Positions 37,218 to 48,883 of a DNA stretch of 64,000 bases are shown piece after piece. Within the stretch, counting starts at the first letter, position 1; the number at the start of each line of letters is the position of its first letter. A model generated the notes under the pieces. It was given only the letters and a program-made list of their open reading frames with translations, searched no databases and was not told where the DNA came from. This stretch comes from Companilactobacillus pabuli. GTDB lineage: Bacteria > Bacillota > Bacilli > Lactobacillales > Lactobacillaceae. Made by a program: the position numbers and the translations under genes. The stretch lies in contig NZ_CP049366.1 in assembly GCF_014058425.1 (NCBI RefSeq), positions 868,001-932,000 of the forward strand, in the 5' to 3' direction.

Positions 37218-37679
37218 ATGAAACAAATTAACGGAAATTTGAATGGTCAAGGACTAAAAATTGGTATCGTGGTCGCTAAATTCAACGAAGTAGTTACCAA
37301 TAAGTTACTGTCTGGTGCGTTGGATAAGCTGGAACAATTAAATGTTGATACAGAAGACATCACAGTTGTTAAAGTTCCAGGAGCTTTTGAAATTCCTCGA
37401 ATGGCAAAAAAATTATCCAAGAGTGGCCAAGTTGATGGAATTATCACTTTAGGAGCTGTTGTCAGAGGAGAGACAGCTCATTTTGATTACGTTTGCTCTC
37501 AATCAGCAGCGGGAGTTAGCCAAGTTTCTTTAAATGGTGAAGTTCCTGTTATGTATGGAATTTTAACTACAAATGATATGTCACAAGCCTTGAATCGAGC
37601 TGGGGGGAAAGCTGGTAATAAAGGTAGCGAATGTGCAAGTGATGTCGTTGAAGTCATCAATGCCGAAAAAAATATCTAA
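37218..37679 (+). CDS. ribH: 6,7-dimethyl-8-ribityllumazine synthase
   Basis: 153-residue lumazine synthase that joins the two branches of the pathway. Typical motifs: GIVVAKFNE near the N-terminus, VPGAFEIP, and GAVVRGETAHFD with the catalytic His. Last rib gene; no clear terminator separates it from the HAD gene 89 bp downstream. Confidence 0.94.
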   Translation: MKQINGNLNGQGLKIGIVVAKFNEVVTNKLLSGALDKLEQLNVDTEDITVVKVPGAFEIPRMAKKLSKSGQVDGIITLGAVVRGETAHFDYVCSQSAAGVSQVSLNGEVPVMYGILTTNDMSQALNRAGGKAGNKGSECASDVVEVINAEKNI

Positions 37680-37768
37680 CAATCCCAATTGTCTATTAAC
37701 TCTATATAACAAAATCGTTATTTTGGATTACAATTTTAATAGAAAGAGTAATTTAAGGAGTGTTATGT

Positions 37769-38530
37769 ATGGGTTATAAATTAATTGCAATCGATATGGA
37801 TGGTACGCTCTTGAATTCCAAGCAAAAAGTTTCTCAAAAAAATATCCAAGCAATTCAAGAGGCTAAATCAAAGGGAGTTTATATAGTACTTTGTTCAGGT
37901 AGAGCTTATGATGGGATAATTGACAGTGCCAAAGTTTTAGGAATCAACGAGTCAGATCAATATATGATTTGTTACGGTGGCAGCGTTATTCAGAATTATG
38001 ATCAGAAAGTCCTTTATCAAAGAATTTTGAAGAATGAAAATTGTGAAGAAATTGCCCGTTTCTTAACAGATAAAAAGATTCATTATAAGTTTATTGACAA
38101 TACGGGAACACTATATCAGTCGTATCAAGATTGGATTGAAAAGCACATGTTGAATCCAAAATTAGGTATCGTCAAAGTATTATTGAAGACTAGAAAGCAT
38201 AAGTTACCGGAGGTATTGGAATTAGTACACAAACAATACGATAGTAATTATTTTGTCGTTCAAACGAGTGAAAAGGAATTAGAGATTTTTCCTAAAAATG
38301 TCAACAAAGGTAATGCCTTAGAGAGATTGACAAAATATTTGAAAGTCAGTCCTAAAGAAGTCATGGCTATTGGAGATTATGATAATGATATGCCAATGTT
38401 TAGAGCTGCAAAATTCAGTGTTGCCGTTGGGAATGCTATTCCTAAAGTAAAAGATTTAAGCGATGCCGTGGTGTCTGATAATAATCACGATGGTGTAGCA
38501 GAAGCAATTGAAAAGTATGTTTTGAAGTAA
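37769..38530 (+). CDS. Cof-type HAD phosphatase downstream of rib genes
   Basis: 253-residue HAD hydrolase with D9/D11 in IDMDGT, CSGRA as motif II and GDYDNDMPMF as motif IV. ATG 37769 follows AAGGAG; a GTG nine bases upstream is too close to it. The riboflavin pathway lacks a dedicated phosphatase gene, and in Bacillus Cof-type HAD proteins (YcsE, YwtE, YitU) do that step; location 89 bp after ribH without a terminator makes the same role possible. By sequence, however, it resembles the PTS-associated HADs at 20976 and 31323. Confidence 0.83.
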   Translation: MGYKLIAIDMDGTLLNSKQKVSQKNIQAIQEAKSKGVYIVLCSGRAYDGIIDSAKVLGINESDQYMICYGGSVIQNYDQKVLYQRILKNENCEEIARFLTDKKIHYKFIDNTGTLYQSYQDWIEKHMLNPKLGIVKVLLKTRKHKLPEVLELVHKQYDSNYFVVQTSEKELEIFPKNVNKGNALERLTKYLKVSPKEVMAIGDYDNDMPMFRAAKFSVAVGNAIPKVKDLSDAVVSDNNHDGVAEAIEKYVLK

Positions 38531-38532
38531 GC

Positions 38533-38561
38533 AAAAAGACATCCGTTTGGGTGTCTTTTTT
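38533..38561 (+). terminator. Terminator after HAD gene
   Basis: AAAAAGACATCC / GGGTGTCTTTTT stem with GTTT loop and trailing T residues. Confidence 0.88.
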
Positions 38562-38647
38562 GAAAAGATTGTCATTTTTTGTCCGCAAGGATTCTCATTG
38601 TATTGACGTTACTAGAATAAAAGCCAAATTAAAATCGCCTAAACCAA

Positions 38648-38689
38648 TGTAAGCGCTATTGCAATATTCATTTTTTATGTTAATATAAT
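38648..38689 (+). promoter_or_regulatory. cre-like site and promoter of beta-glucoside operon
   Basis: TGTAAGCGCTATTG (38648-38661) fits the cre consensus with two mismatches. It overlaps TTGCAA (38659-38664), which with TAATAT (38681-38686) at 16 bp forms a plausible promoter. Confidence 0.5.
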
Positions 38690-38744
38690 TTATAGATTGT
38701 GACTTCAAGTAGGCAATCTTAATATTCTAGAATATTTAAATATC

Positions 38745-38820
38745 GGGATTGTTATCATAAAAGTAAATTTATGAGCTAAACCCAGTTATACCTTTGTAGA
38801 GGGGATAACTGGGTTTTATT
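38745..38820 (+). promoter_or_regulatory. RAT and overlapping terminator before bglG-type gene
   Basis: RAT at 38745-38783 begins GGGATTGTTATCA and ends GAGCTAAACCC. AAACCCAGTTATACC (38778-38792) pairs with GGATAACTGGGTTT (38803-38816) before TTATTTTT, the competing terminator. The 316-bp gap 38531-38846 holds the previous gene's terminator, the promoter and this switch. Confidence 0.82.
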
Positions 38821-38846
38821 TTTGGATAGAGAAAGGGGAATATCTC

Positions 38847-39677
38847 TTGAGAATAGTTAAAGTAATCAATAACAATATTGTTACGTCAACTCAGGACGGC
38901 AATGAAGTAATTGTTATGGGTAAAGGATTAGGATTCAACAAAACTGGTGGAGACATTATTCCTCAAGCAAAAATTGACAAGGTTTTTGCTTTGAATGCTT
39001 CTGCGAGCGTTGATAGATTCAAATTACTTTTGAAAGATGTTCCAATGCAAGAACTGCAAGCCAGTGATGAAATCATTTCGTATGCAAAATTGTCATTAGG
39101 CAAAAGATTAAGCGACAGCATTTATGTTGCTTTAACTGATCATATTCATTTTGCAATTCAACGTTTCAAGAAAGGTATGGATTTTGGGAATGCATTATCT
39201 TGGGAAGTTAAGCATTTTTACAATCATGAATATTTGATTGGTAAAGAAGGGCTGAACATTATTGAAAAAAGAACTGGCACACGTTTACCAGATGATGAAG
39301 CGGTGACAATAGCTTTACATCTAGTAAATGCAGAATTAGACAGTTCTATGGATCATACAGTCGGGATGACTAAGCTTATAAAAGAAATATTAGGAATAAT
39401 TCAATATACGTTTCATGTTGAATTGTCAGACACCAGTTTGGCTTATGAACGACTTATGACCCATCTTAAATTCTTTATACAAAGAGTTATGACGAATCAG
39501 CCACTACCAGATAATGATGACAAACTATTCAATATGATCAAAGAGACTTACCCTAATGAATTCAAATGCTCATTAAAAATTAGTAAATACGTTAAGAAGG
39601 AATTAAATTACGATTTGACTGATGCCGAGTTATCATACTTGACAATTCACATCAATCGAGTAATTACTGAAAATTAA
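38847..39677 (+). CDS. BglG/LicT-type antiterminator
   Basis: 276-residue BglG-family antiterminator: CAT domain (KVINNNIVTS, then MGKGLGFNK) and two PRDs with histidines in LTDHI, IALHL, THLKF and TIHIN. It is more distant from the three LacT-like proteins and goes with a different RAT sequence. TTG start after AAAGGGG. It acts on the RAT in its own leader and on a second one before the EIIBCA gene. Confidence 0.87.
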   Translation: MRIVKVINNNIVTSTQDGNEVIVMGKGLGFNKTGGDIIPQAKIDKVFALNASASVDRFKLLLKDVPMQELQASDEIISYAKLSLGKRLSDSIYVALTDHIHFAIQRFKKGMDFGNALSWEVKHFYNHEYLIGKEGLNIIEKRTGTRLPDDEAVTIALHLVNAELDSSMDHTVGMTKLIKEILGIIQYTFHVELSDTSLAYERLMTHLKFFIQRVMTNQPLPDNDDKLFNMIKETYPNEFKCSLKISKYVKKELNYDLTDAELSYLTIHINRVITEN

Positions 39678-39682
39678 ATAAT

Positions 39683-39749
39683 AGGATTGTAATCGTTAAG
39701 AGCAAAACCTAAATCAAAGTCTAGTTTACTGGGCTTGGTTTAGGTTTTT
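39683..39749 (+). promoter_or_regulatory. Second RAT/terminator between bglG-type gene and EIIBCA
   Basis: RAT at 39683-39713: AGGATTGTAATCG ... GAGCAAAACCTAA. AAACCTAAATC (39705-39715) pairs with GGTTTAGGTTT (39737-39747), followed by T residues. This gives the permease and hydrolase a second checkpoint beyond that of the regulator gene. Confidence 0.8.
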
Positions 39750-39768
39750 GTTCTTTCAGGAGGAAAAA

Positions 39769-43072
<3,304 letters not shown>

Positions 43073-43111
43073 ATATAAGTACTTTTGCTTTGATAAAATA
43101 TTAAGCAATCA

Positions 43112-43147
43112 AAAAAATCAGCCCAAATCAATGGACTGATTTTTTAT
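43112..43147 (+). terminator. Terminator after beta-glucoside operon
   Basis: AAATCAGCCC / GGACTGATTT stem (one mismatch) then TTTTT; the A-rich left flank also suits the convergent reductase gene. Confidence 0.85.
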
Positions 43148-43155
43148 GTCATTTT

Positions 43156-44001
43156 TTAAATAGTATCAAGTGGTCTCTCATTTTTAGGAGCTGGATAAGT
43201 TTTATCAAGTAATTCCAATTCATCCGCTGAAAAACTAACATCGACGGCTTCAATATTTTGTTTCATATGTTCCACAGAAGAAGATTTAGGAATGCTCAAT
43301 AAGTCATGATTACGAATCACCCAAGCTAACAATAGTTGGTAAGCCGTAATATGCTTTTGTTTAGCCATTTCTTGAATAACAGGAGCAATCTTTAAGTATT
43401 CACTGCCATCGGAACCAAAAGGTGAGTAGGCGATAAATGACATATGATGTTCCTTTTGCCAAGGCAAGATTGAATATTCGATACCTCGACTGCCGATGTT
43501 GTAGAGATCTTCATTGACACGACAATTTTTACCAGCAGGTAGAGAGTCTAATTCTTTAAGATCTTCGATATCAAAGTTGGAGACACCCCAGTTTCTGATC
43601 AGGCCGGCTTGAACCATATTTTCCAATCCTTCAACTGTTTCGGCCAATGGAGTTTGACCACGCCAATGTAATAAGTAGAGATCCAAGTAGTCAGTTTGCA
43701 ATCGTTTAAGACTAGCTTTAAGACTTTGCTCAATTAATTTAGGTGTAGCGTGAAATGGATAAAACTTTGAAATTAATTGAAAATCTGAGCGTGAGTAATT
43801 TTTGATGACATTACCAATTAGAGTTTCCGATTTGCCTTCACCGTACATTTCTGCTGTATCAATGACGTTGATTCCGTGATCAAGACCAAATTTTAAGGCT
43901 GCCATTTCTGATTCAGTTTTTGCTTGGTTACCTTCGCCGATGTGCCAAGTTCCAATACCAATGGCTGAAGTATTTTGATGATTGAATGTAATTGATTTCA
44001 A
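43156..44001 (-). CDS. Aldo/keto reductase
   Basis: 281-residue NADPH-dependent aldo/keto reductase, cytosolic (beta/alpha)8 barrel. The catalytic tetrad is complete: D48 and Y53 in DTAEMYGEG, K79 in LISKF, H112 in LLHWRG. TTG start preceded by GAGGAA on the minus strand. Monocistronic; substrate (aldehyde, ketone or sugar) cannot be told. Confidence 0.88.
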   Translation of the reverse strand: MKSITFNHQNTSAIGIGTWHIGEGNQAKTESEMAALKFGLDHGINVIDTAEMYGEGKSETLIGNVIKNYSRSDFQLISKFYPFHATPKLIEQSLKASLKRLQTDYLDLYLLHWRGQTPLAETVEGLENMVQAGLIRNWGVSNFDIEDLKELDSLPAGKNCRVNEDLYNIGSRGIEYSILPWQKEHHMSFIAYSPFGSDGSEYLKIAPVIQEMAKQKHITAYQLLLAWVIRNHDLLSIPKSSSVEHMKQNIEAVDVSFSADELELLDKTYPAPKNERPLDTI

Positions 44002-44136
44002 AACTATTCCTCGCTTTCGATATTAAATAGGTAATTATAAAACATAATATTGTAAGGGATAACATTACTATTATAAAGCCAATCGTATTAATTATAAAAT
44101 GAAGACGATTTAATTGTGCCGAATTGTAAAAATTCA

Positions 44137-44165
44137 TTTACAAAGAGTTTTTTGCCATGTAATAT
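44137..44165 (+). promoter_or_regulatory. Promoter of nucleoside transporter gene
   Basis: TTTACA (44137-44142), 17-bp spacer, TAATAT (44160-44165). Confidence 0.6.
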
Positions 44166-44227
44166 AAAAAAAGAAGTGAAAAGTTTAACTAATTCTGACT
44201 TCAAATAAAAAAAGGGGTTAAGTATAG

Positions 44228-45433
44228 ATGAGTATGTACCTAGTAGTTAATATTTTAGGTCTTTTTGTTTTTCTAGGCATCGGGTTCCTCTTTTCGAAGA
44301 ATCGTAAGGGAATCCAATGGAAATCAATTGCCATCATGGTCGTTTTGAACTTGTTCTTGGCATGGTTTCTAACTAGTTTCGGTGCTGGTCGCGCAATCGT
44401 TTCGGGGGCTGCTGATGGCTTTAATTGGTTAGTTCAAGTTGCATATACTGGTATCGAATTTGCTCTACCTAGTTGGGTTCATGTGAAGAGTATGGACTTT
44501 GTAACTAGCGCTCTACTACCAATTTTGTTGATTGTGCCACTATTTGACATTTTGACATATATTGGAGTTCTACCTTTTATTATTAAGTGGATTGGTAAGG
44601 GATTGTCATTCATTACTGGTCAACCTAAGTTTGAATCATTTTTTGCCGTTGAAATGATGTTTTTAGGTAATACGGAAGCTTTAGCCGTATCAAGTTTGCA
44701 ATTAAAACAAATCAAAGCACAACGTAACGTTACTTTGGCAATGATGTCAATGAGTTGTGTTACAGCCTCAATCATCGGATCATACATCCAAATGATGCCA
44801 GGTCAATTTATTTTAACAGCTATTCCTATCAATATTATTAATGCAATTATCGTAACAAGTTTATTGAATCCTGTTACAGTTGAACCAGAAGAAGATACAA
44901 TTGCTAAGCTTCATGGTGAAGATGGTAAAAAAGAACCATTCTTCTCATTCCTTGGCGATTCAATCCTTGGTGCTGGTCGTTTGATCTTAATCATCACTGC
45001 TAACGTTATCGCATTTGTTGCTTTGGCAGCTTTGATTGATAAGATTTTACAACTAGTTAATCCATGGTTAACACTTGAACATATTTTGGGTATCGTAATG
45101 TATCCATTTGCATGGTTACTTGGTTTGAATGGTCATGATTCATTCCAAATGGCTCAATACATGGGAACAAAATTAGTTACTAATGAATTCGTTGTAATGG
45201 GTAAAGTTACAAGTATCATTAAAGACTTTGATCCTCACTTCAAGGCTGTTCTAACAGTCTTCATTACATCATTCGCTAACTTCTCAACTTTGGGAATGAT
45301 TATCGGATGTTTCAAGGGTATCGTTGATAAAGAAAAGAACGATGCTATTTCTAAGAATGTTGGTTACATGTTGTTATCAGGTATTTTGGTATCACTATTG
45401 TCAGCTGCATTCGTTGGAATCTTCGTTTGGTAA
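44228..45433 (+). CDS. Concentrative nucleoside transporter (CNT/NupC family)
   Basis: 401-residue membrane protein of the CNT family, a cation-coupled nucleoside importer. The GNTEAL motif after FFAVEMMFL and the later FANFSTLG region are family signatures. About ten hydrophobic segments, usual length. ATG with AAAGGGG upstream. No nucleoside catabolic genes adjoin it; the regulatory setting is a single-gene unit ended by a strong bidirectional terminator. Confidence 0.87.
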   Translation: MSMYLVVNILGLFVFLGIGFLFSKNRKGIQWKSIAIMVVLNLFLAWFLTSFGAGRAIVSGAADGFNWLVQVAYTGIEFALPSWVHVKSMDFVTSALLPILLIVPLFDILTYIGVLPFIIKWIGKGLSFITGQPKFESFFAVEMMFLGNTEALAVSSLQLKQIKAQRNVTLAMMSMSCVTASIIGSYIQMMPGQFILTAIPINIINAIIVTSLLNPVTVEPEEDTIAKLHGEDGKKEPFFSFLGDSILGAGRLILIITANVIAFVALAALIDKILQLVNPWLTLEHILGIVMYPFAWLLGLNGHDSFQMAQYMGTKLVTNEFVVMGKVTSIIKDFDPHFKAVLTVFITSFANFSTLGMIIGCFKGIVDKEKNDAISKNVGYMLLSGILVSLLSAAFVGIFVW

Positions 45434-45439
45434 AAATAA

Positions 45440-45472
45440 AAACCGCTAATTTCAAGATTAGCGGTTTTTTTG
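45440..45472. terminator. Bidirectional terminator between CNT and esterase genes
   Basis: AAACCGCTAAT / ATTAGCGGTTT perfect stem with A-rich and T-rich flanks; serves both convergent genes. Confidence 0.93.
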
Positions 45473-45475
45473 TAC

Positions 45476-46204
45476 TCATTTTTCTAACCAATCAAAGACC
45501 TGGTTGATATTTTGACTCCAGGTGTTCCAAGAATGATCTCCCTCGACTGGCATACAAGTGTAACGAGCTTTGGCATGAATTGATAGAAAGTTTTTGAACA
45601 TGACGTTATCTTCATGCATAAAGTCTTTATCGCCACACAAAGTCAAAATTTCTTGTTTTGGTTGACGGTTGTTGTAAATATTAGTCAATTGATTTTTAGC
45701 TAATTTTTCGGGACTGTCGAAGATACTGTCAAAGGTATTTTTGGCCATTGGACTCTTAGGATTGTCCCGGAAGTGTTCAATATCGGTAATTGGTGAGAGG
45801 GCAGCAACCTTACTGAATTTATCATCATTCATAAAGGCAATTTTCAAAGCTCCATATCCGCCCATGCTAGAACCGACGATATAGTTCTTTGATCTGTCTT
45901 TTGAAATAGGTAAGAGATGTTGCATCTTAGGGATGAATTCATCAATGAAATAGGAATAATAAGGTATGAAATTAGAATCAGAATAAAACGAGTTTCTCGC
46001 TTCAGGCATGATTATCGCAAAATTGTGATCACGAGCAATTTTTTCGATATTGACGTGACGGATCCAGGCACTGTCGTCTCCAGTATAGCCATGCAACAAC
46101 CAGACTGTAGTATATTCGGCTTCATTTGTATCTGGAATTACCACGGTCGTTTTGAAGTAAGTGTGTAAGTAATTAGTTCTGTAATTCAAATTCATTAATA
46201 CCAT
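45476..46204 (-). CDS. Esterase (EstA/esterase D-type alpha/beta hydrolase)
   Basis: 242-residue cytosolic alpha/beta hydrolase of the family that includes lactococcal tributyrin esterase EstA. Nucleophile S113 in GSSMGG; Asp in LCGDKDF and His in GDHSW complete the triad; the oxyanion region is LLHGYTGDDSAW. ATG at 46204 has GAGG 8 nt upstream. Likely acts on short-chain acyl esters. Confidence 0.82.
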   Translation of the reverse strand: MVLMNLNYRTNYLHTYFKTTVVIPDTNEAEYTTVWLLHGYTGDDSAWIRHVNIEKIARDHNFAIIMPEARNSFYSDSNFIPYYSYFIDEFIPKMQHLLPISKDRSKNYIVGSSMGGYGALKIAFMNDDKFSKVAALSPITDIEHFRDNPKSPMAKNTFDSIFDSPEKLAKNQLTNIYNNRQPKQEILTLCGDKDFMHEDNVMFKNFLSIHAKARYTCMPVEGDHSWNTWSQNINQVFDWLEK

Positions 46205-46271
46205 TTGATAGACCTCACAATATGAATTTATTTCACTTGAATAATAAGCAATTCGTCAAAAAATATCAATT

Positions 46272-47321
46272 TTAACGATGTTCATATTGATATTTTTTGA
46301 AATAAAGAAAATTAACGTATAGTTGTAAAATATCGGTCAAATCTTTTAAATCTAGTCCAAAATACTCTGAAATATTATTGAGACGATAATTAGTAGTATT
46401 ACGATGAACGTTTAAGGCTTTAGAAGTCTCCGTTACATTACCGTTATGCTTGAAATAACAGTCGATCGTATCGATTAATTCTAAACCGGATTTAGTCTTG
46501 AGAAAGCTTTTAAATACGCTCAAGGCTTTTTTTGAATACAAATTACTATCAAGAATGTGATTGAGAAAACGAATCTCTTTAAAGTGATAGAAGCCGGTTA
46601 GTTGTAATTCTTTACTGACGGTAATAGTGTCTGAAGCTTGGCGCACAGCTTGTTTAAGATTGGTCAACTTATCACTGATACCGACCATTAACTGATTTTC
46701 TTGACCAAATTTAAGATATCTATTTAAATCGGTTTCGTTTCTAACAATCAGTAAATATTCTCCAGGAGTTTTTCTAAAAGAAAAATCAAAGGGACTAATT
46801 TGTAATTCGTTCAAATCATTTGTTTCAATTAAAACAATATACCGATTGATCGATAAGTCGATGTTTAAGGTTTCAGCACGCAACTGTAGTTCATCATTTA
46901 ATGAAGCATCCTCAGTATTAGTCCATTCATATAAGAAATGATTCAAACTTTCTTTGCGACGACCTTCAACTTTAGTGTTATTAATTTGTGAAATCAATAA
47001 CTCGGTTGAAATCTTTAACAATGAGGCTAAAGGAGTAACTTTTTCGGGATCCCCGGTAATACCGATAACGCCAATAGTTTCATTGTTAAATTGTACAGGG
47101 ATGTTAACTCCGGGTTGACCATATTTTCCAAATGATTGGATCATTGGTTTAGTTTTGCCACTTTGAATAGTATCGACGGCACCGATATGTAAAGTATGGA
47201 TTCGTGATTTGTCGCCACTGGCAATAATAATTCCCTTTTCGTTCATCATATTAATGTTGTAAGGCACACTCTTCATCATTTTATCAACGATAGACTGTGC
47301 CAGATTCGGGTCTAATTTCAT
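46272..47321 (-). CDS. CdaR-type sugar diacid regulator
   Basis: 349-residue regulator: N-terminal diacid-recognition domain (about 5-135), middle region, and C-terminal PucR-type HTH (VTETSKALNVHRNTTNYRL). CdaR proteins activate glycerate, glucarate or galactarate genes. The frame runs up to 47489, but AAGGAAG before ATG 47321 fixes the start. Divergent from a GntP permease and glycerate kinase, which are the expected targets. Confidence 0.85.
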   Translation of the reverse strand: MKLDPNLAQSIVDKMMKSVPYNINMMNEKGIIIASGDKSRIHTLHIGAVDTIQSGKTKPMIQSFGKYGQPGVNIPVQFNNETIGVIGITGDPEKVTPLASLLKISTELLISQINNTKVEGRRKESLNHFLYEWTNTEDASLNDELQLRAETLNIDLSINRYIVLIETNDLNELQISPFDFSFRKTPGEYLLIVRNETDLNRYLKFGQENQLMVGISDKLTNLKQAVRQASDTITVSKELQLTGFYHFKEIRFLNHILDSNLYSKKALSVFKSFLKTKSGLELIDTIDCYFKHNGNVTETSKALNVHRNTTNYRLNNISEYFGLDLKDLTDILQLYVNFLYFKKYQYEHR

Positions 47322-47488
47322 ATTTTTATTCTTCCTTGTTAAAAAATATTCAAACTTTAATGAAAGCGCAAAGCATAAAATTGTGCATATATTTATTTTA
47401 CAATATTTTTGAGTAATAAAACATTGATTTATCAGGTAAAAAAAATAAAAATTCATCATTTTAACATTATAATTTGTGCAAGTGTACA

Positions 47489-47553
47489 TTGATTTTAAAA
47501 AATCAAAAAGGTATTATACACACGTTGCTCAATTGTTAATTATTTAACAATTG
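47489..47553 (+). promoter_or_regulatory. gntP promoter and leader inverted repeat
   Basis: TTGATT (47489-47494), 17 bp, TATTAT (47512-47517). Just downstream, CAATTGTTAA (47530-47539) and TTAACAATTG (47544-47553) form a perfect 10-bp inverted repeat, a possible operator or leader hairpin. Confidence 0.65.
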
Positions 47554-47586
47554 GCTAGAGAAGTTAAGAAAGGGTGTTAATTTAGG

Positions 47587-48870
47587 ATGGTTATTGCATG
47601 GTGGGCAGCTCTTTTGGGTTTGCTTTTAGCAATTGGGTTGATTTTATTTAGAGTTAATCCAGTTTATGCTTTGATCTTTGGTGCAATCATTGGTTGTTTA
47701 GTCGGTGGCATGTCTTTGACGCAGACGACTGATACGATTGTCAAAGGTAGTTCCGGTGTCATGGGGACGATTATTCGTGTAATCGCAGCCGGAGTGTTAG
47801 CAGGTGTCATGATGGAATCTGGTGCAGCTAATGTAATTGCTTCTAATATCGTGGATCATTTTAGCGATAAGTTGGCAATTTTGGCTTTAGCACTTTCAAC
47901 TATGGTTTTGACAGGTGTTGGGATTTTTATTCCAGTAGCAGTTTTGATCGTCGCACCAATTGCACTAGAAGTTGGTCAAAAAATGCATTACAGTAAACTT
48001 TCATTACTAGTGGCTCTGTCTGGTGGAGGTAAAGCGGGTAACGTTATCTCGCCTAATCCTAATACAATTGCGGCTGCTAAAGGATTCAATGTTGACTTAT
48101 CACAAGTGATGATTGCTGATTTCGTACCAGCAGTCGTTGGTTTGATTGTTACAGTTTTATTGGCCACTTTAATTAAGCATCGTGGTTCTTTTGTACCCGA
48201 CGACCAAAAATTTGAGTCGAAGAAACAAGATGATTTGCCAAGTTTAAAAGCTGCTATCGTTACACCTTTAGTAGCAGTGATTTTGCTTTTGATCACGCCA
48301 GTCGGGGATATTTTTGGTATCAAGGCTTTAGCTTCATTTAATCTTGATGCGATGTACATCTTGCCGATTGCTGGTTTAGTTGGAACCTTAGCTATGGGAC
48401 AAGGCAAGAAGTTCTTGCAATACATGGCTAAAGGTTTAGCTAGAATGACCGATGTTGTAATGATTTTGATTGGTGCTGGTGCGATTGCTGGATTGGTTTC
48501 AGCATCTAACTTGCCACAAAAGGTTGTCGAAATCGTTCAAACAACTGGAATTTCTGGTACCTTCTTAGCTCCAATCGCTGGTATTTTGATGGCTGCAGCA
48601 ACGGCTTCAACTTCAACCGGTGTTATCTTAGCTTCAAACTCATTTGCCAAATCAATTATGTCATTTGGAATTTCAGGAACTGGTGCAGCCGCAATGGTTC
48701 ACACTGGTGCCACAGTAATCGATCAATTGCCACATGGTAATTATTTTCACGTTACAGCTCAAGCGGTTCAAATGCACTTTAAAGAAAGAATGAGCGTTGT
48801 TTTGTGGGAAATGTTAGTTGGACTTTCAATGACAATTGTTGCAACATTGATGTATGGAAATCTGTTCTAG
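47587..48870 (+). CDS. GntP family permease (probable glycerate/gluconate importer)
   Basis: 427-residue GntP-family proton symporter with about 12 membrane segments; characteristic stretches include GGGKAGNVISPNPN and the Thr/Ser-rich MAAATASTSTGVI. GntP proteins move gluconate-like acids. With glycerate kinase 13 nt downstream and CdaR divergent, D-glycerate is the best guess. ATG after AGAAAGGG. Confidence 0.85.
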   Translation: MVIAWWAALLGLLLAIGLILFRVNPVYALIFGAIIGCLVGGMSLTQTTDTIVKGSSGVMGTIIRVIAAGVLAGVMMESGAANVIASNIVDHFSDKLAILALALSTMVLTGVGIFIPVAVLIVAPIALEVGQKMHYSKLSLLVALSGGGKAGNVISPNPNTIAAAKGFNVDLSQVMIADFVPAVVGLIVTVLLATLIKHRGSFVPDDQKFESKKQDDLPSLKAAIVTPLVAVILLLITPVGDIFGIKALASFNLDAMYILPIAGLVGTLAMGQGKKFLQYMAKGLARMTDVVMILIGAGAIAGLVSASNLPQKVVEIVQTTGISGTFLAPIAGILMAAATASTSTGVILASNSFAKSIMSFGISGTGAAAMVHTGATVIDQLPHGNYFHVTAQAVQMHFKERMSVVLWEMLVGLSMTIVATLMYGNLF

Positions 48871-48883
48871 AGGTGACGTATAA

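Noticed and set aside
47361-47374. TGAAAGCGCAAAGC before the CdaR gene
   Set aside because: Three mismatches in the right half of the cre consensus.
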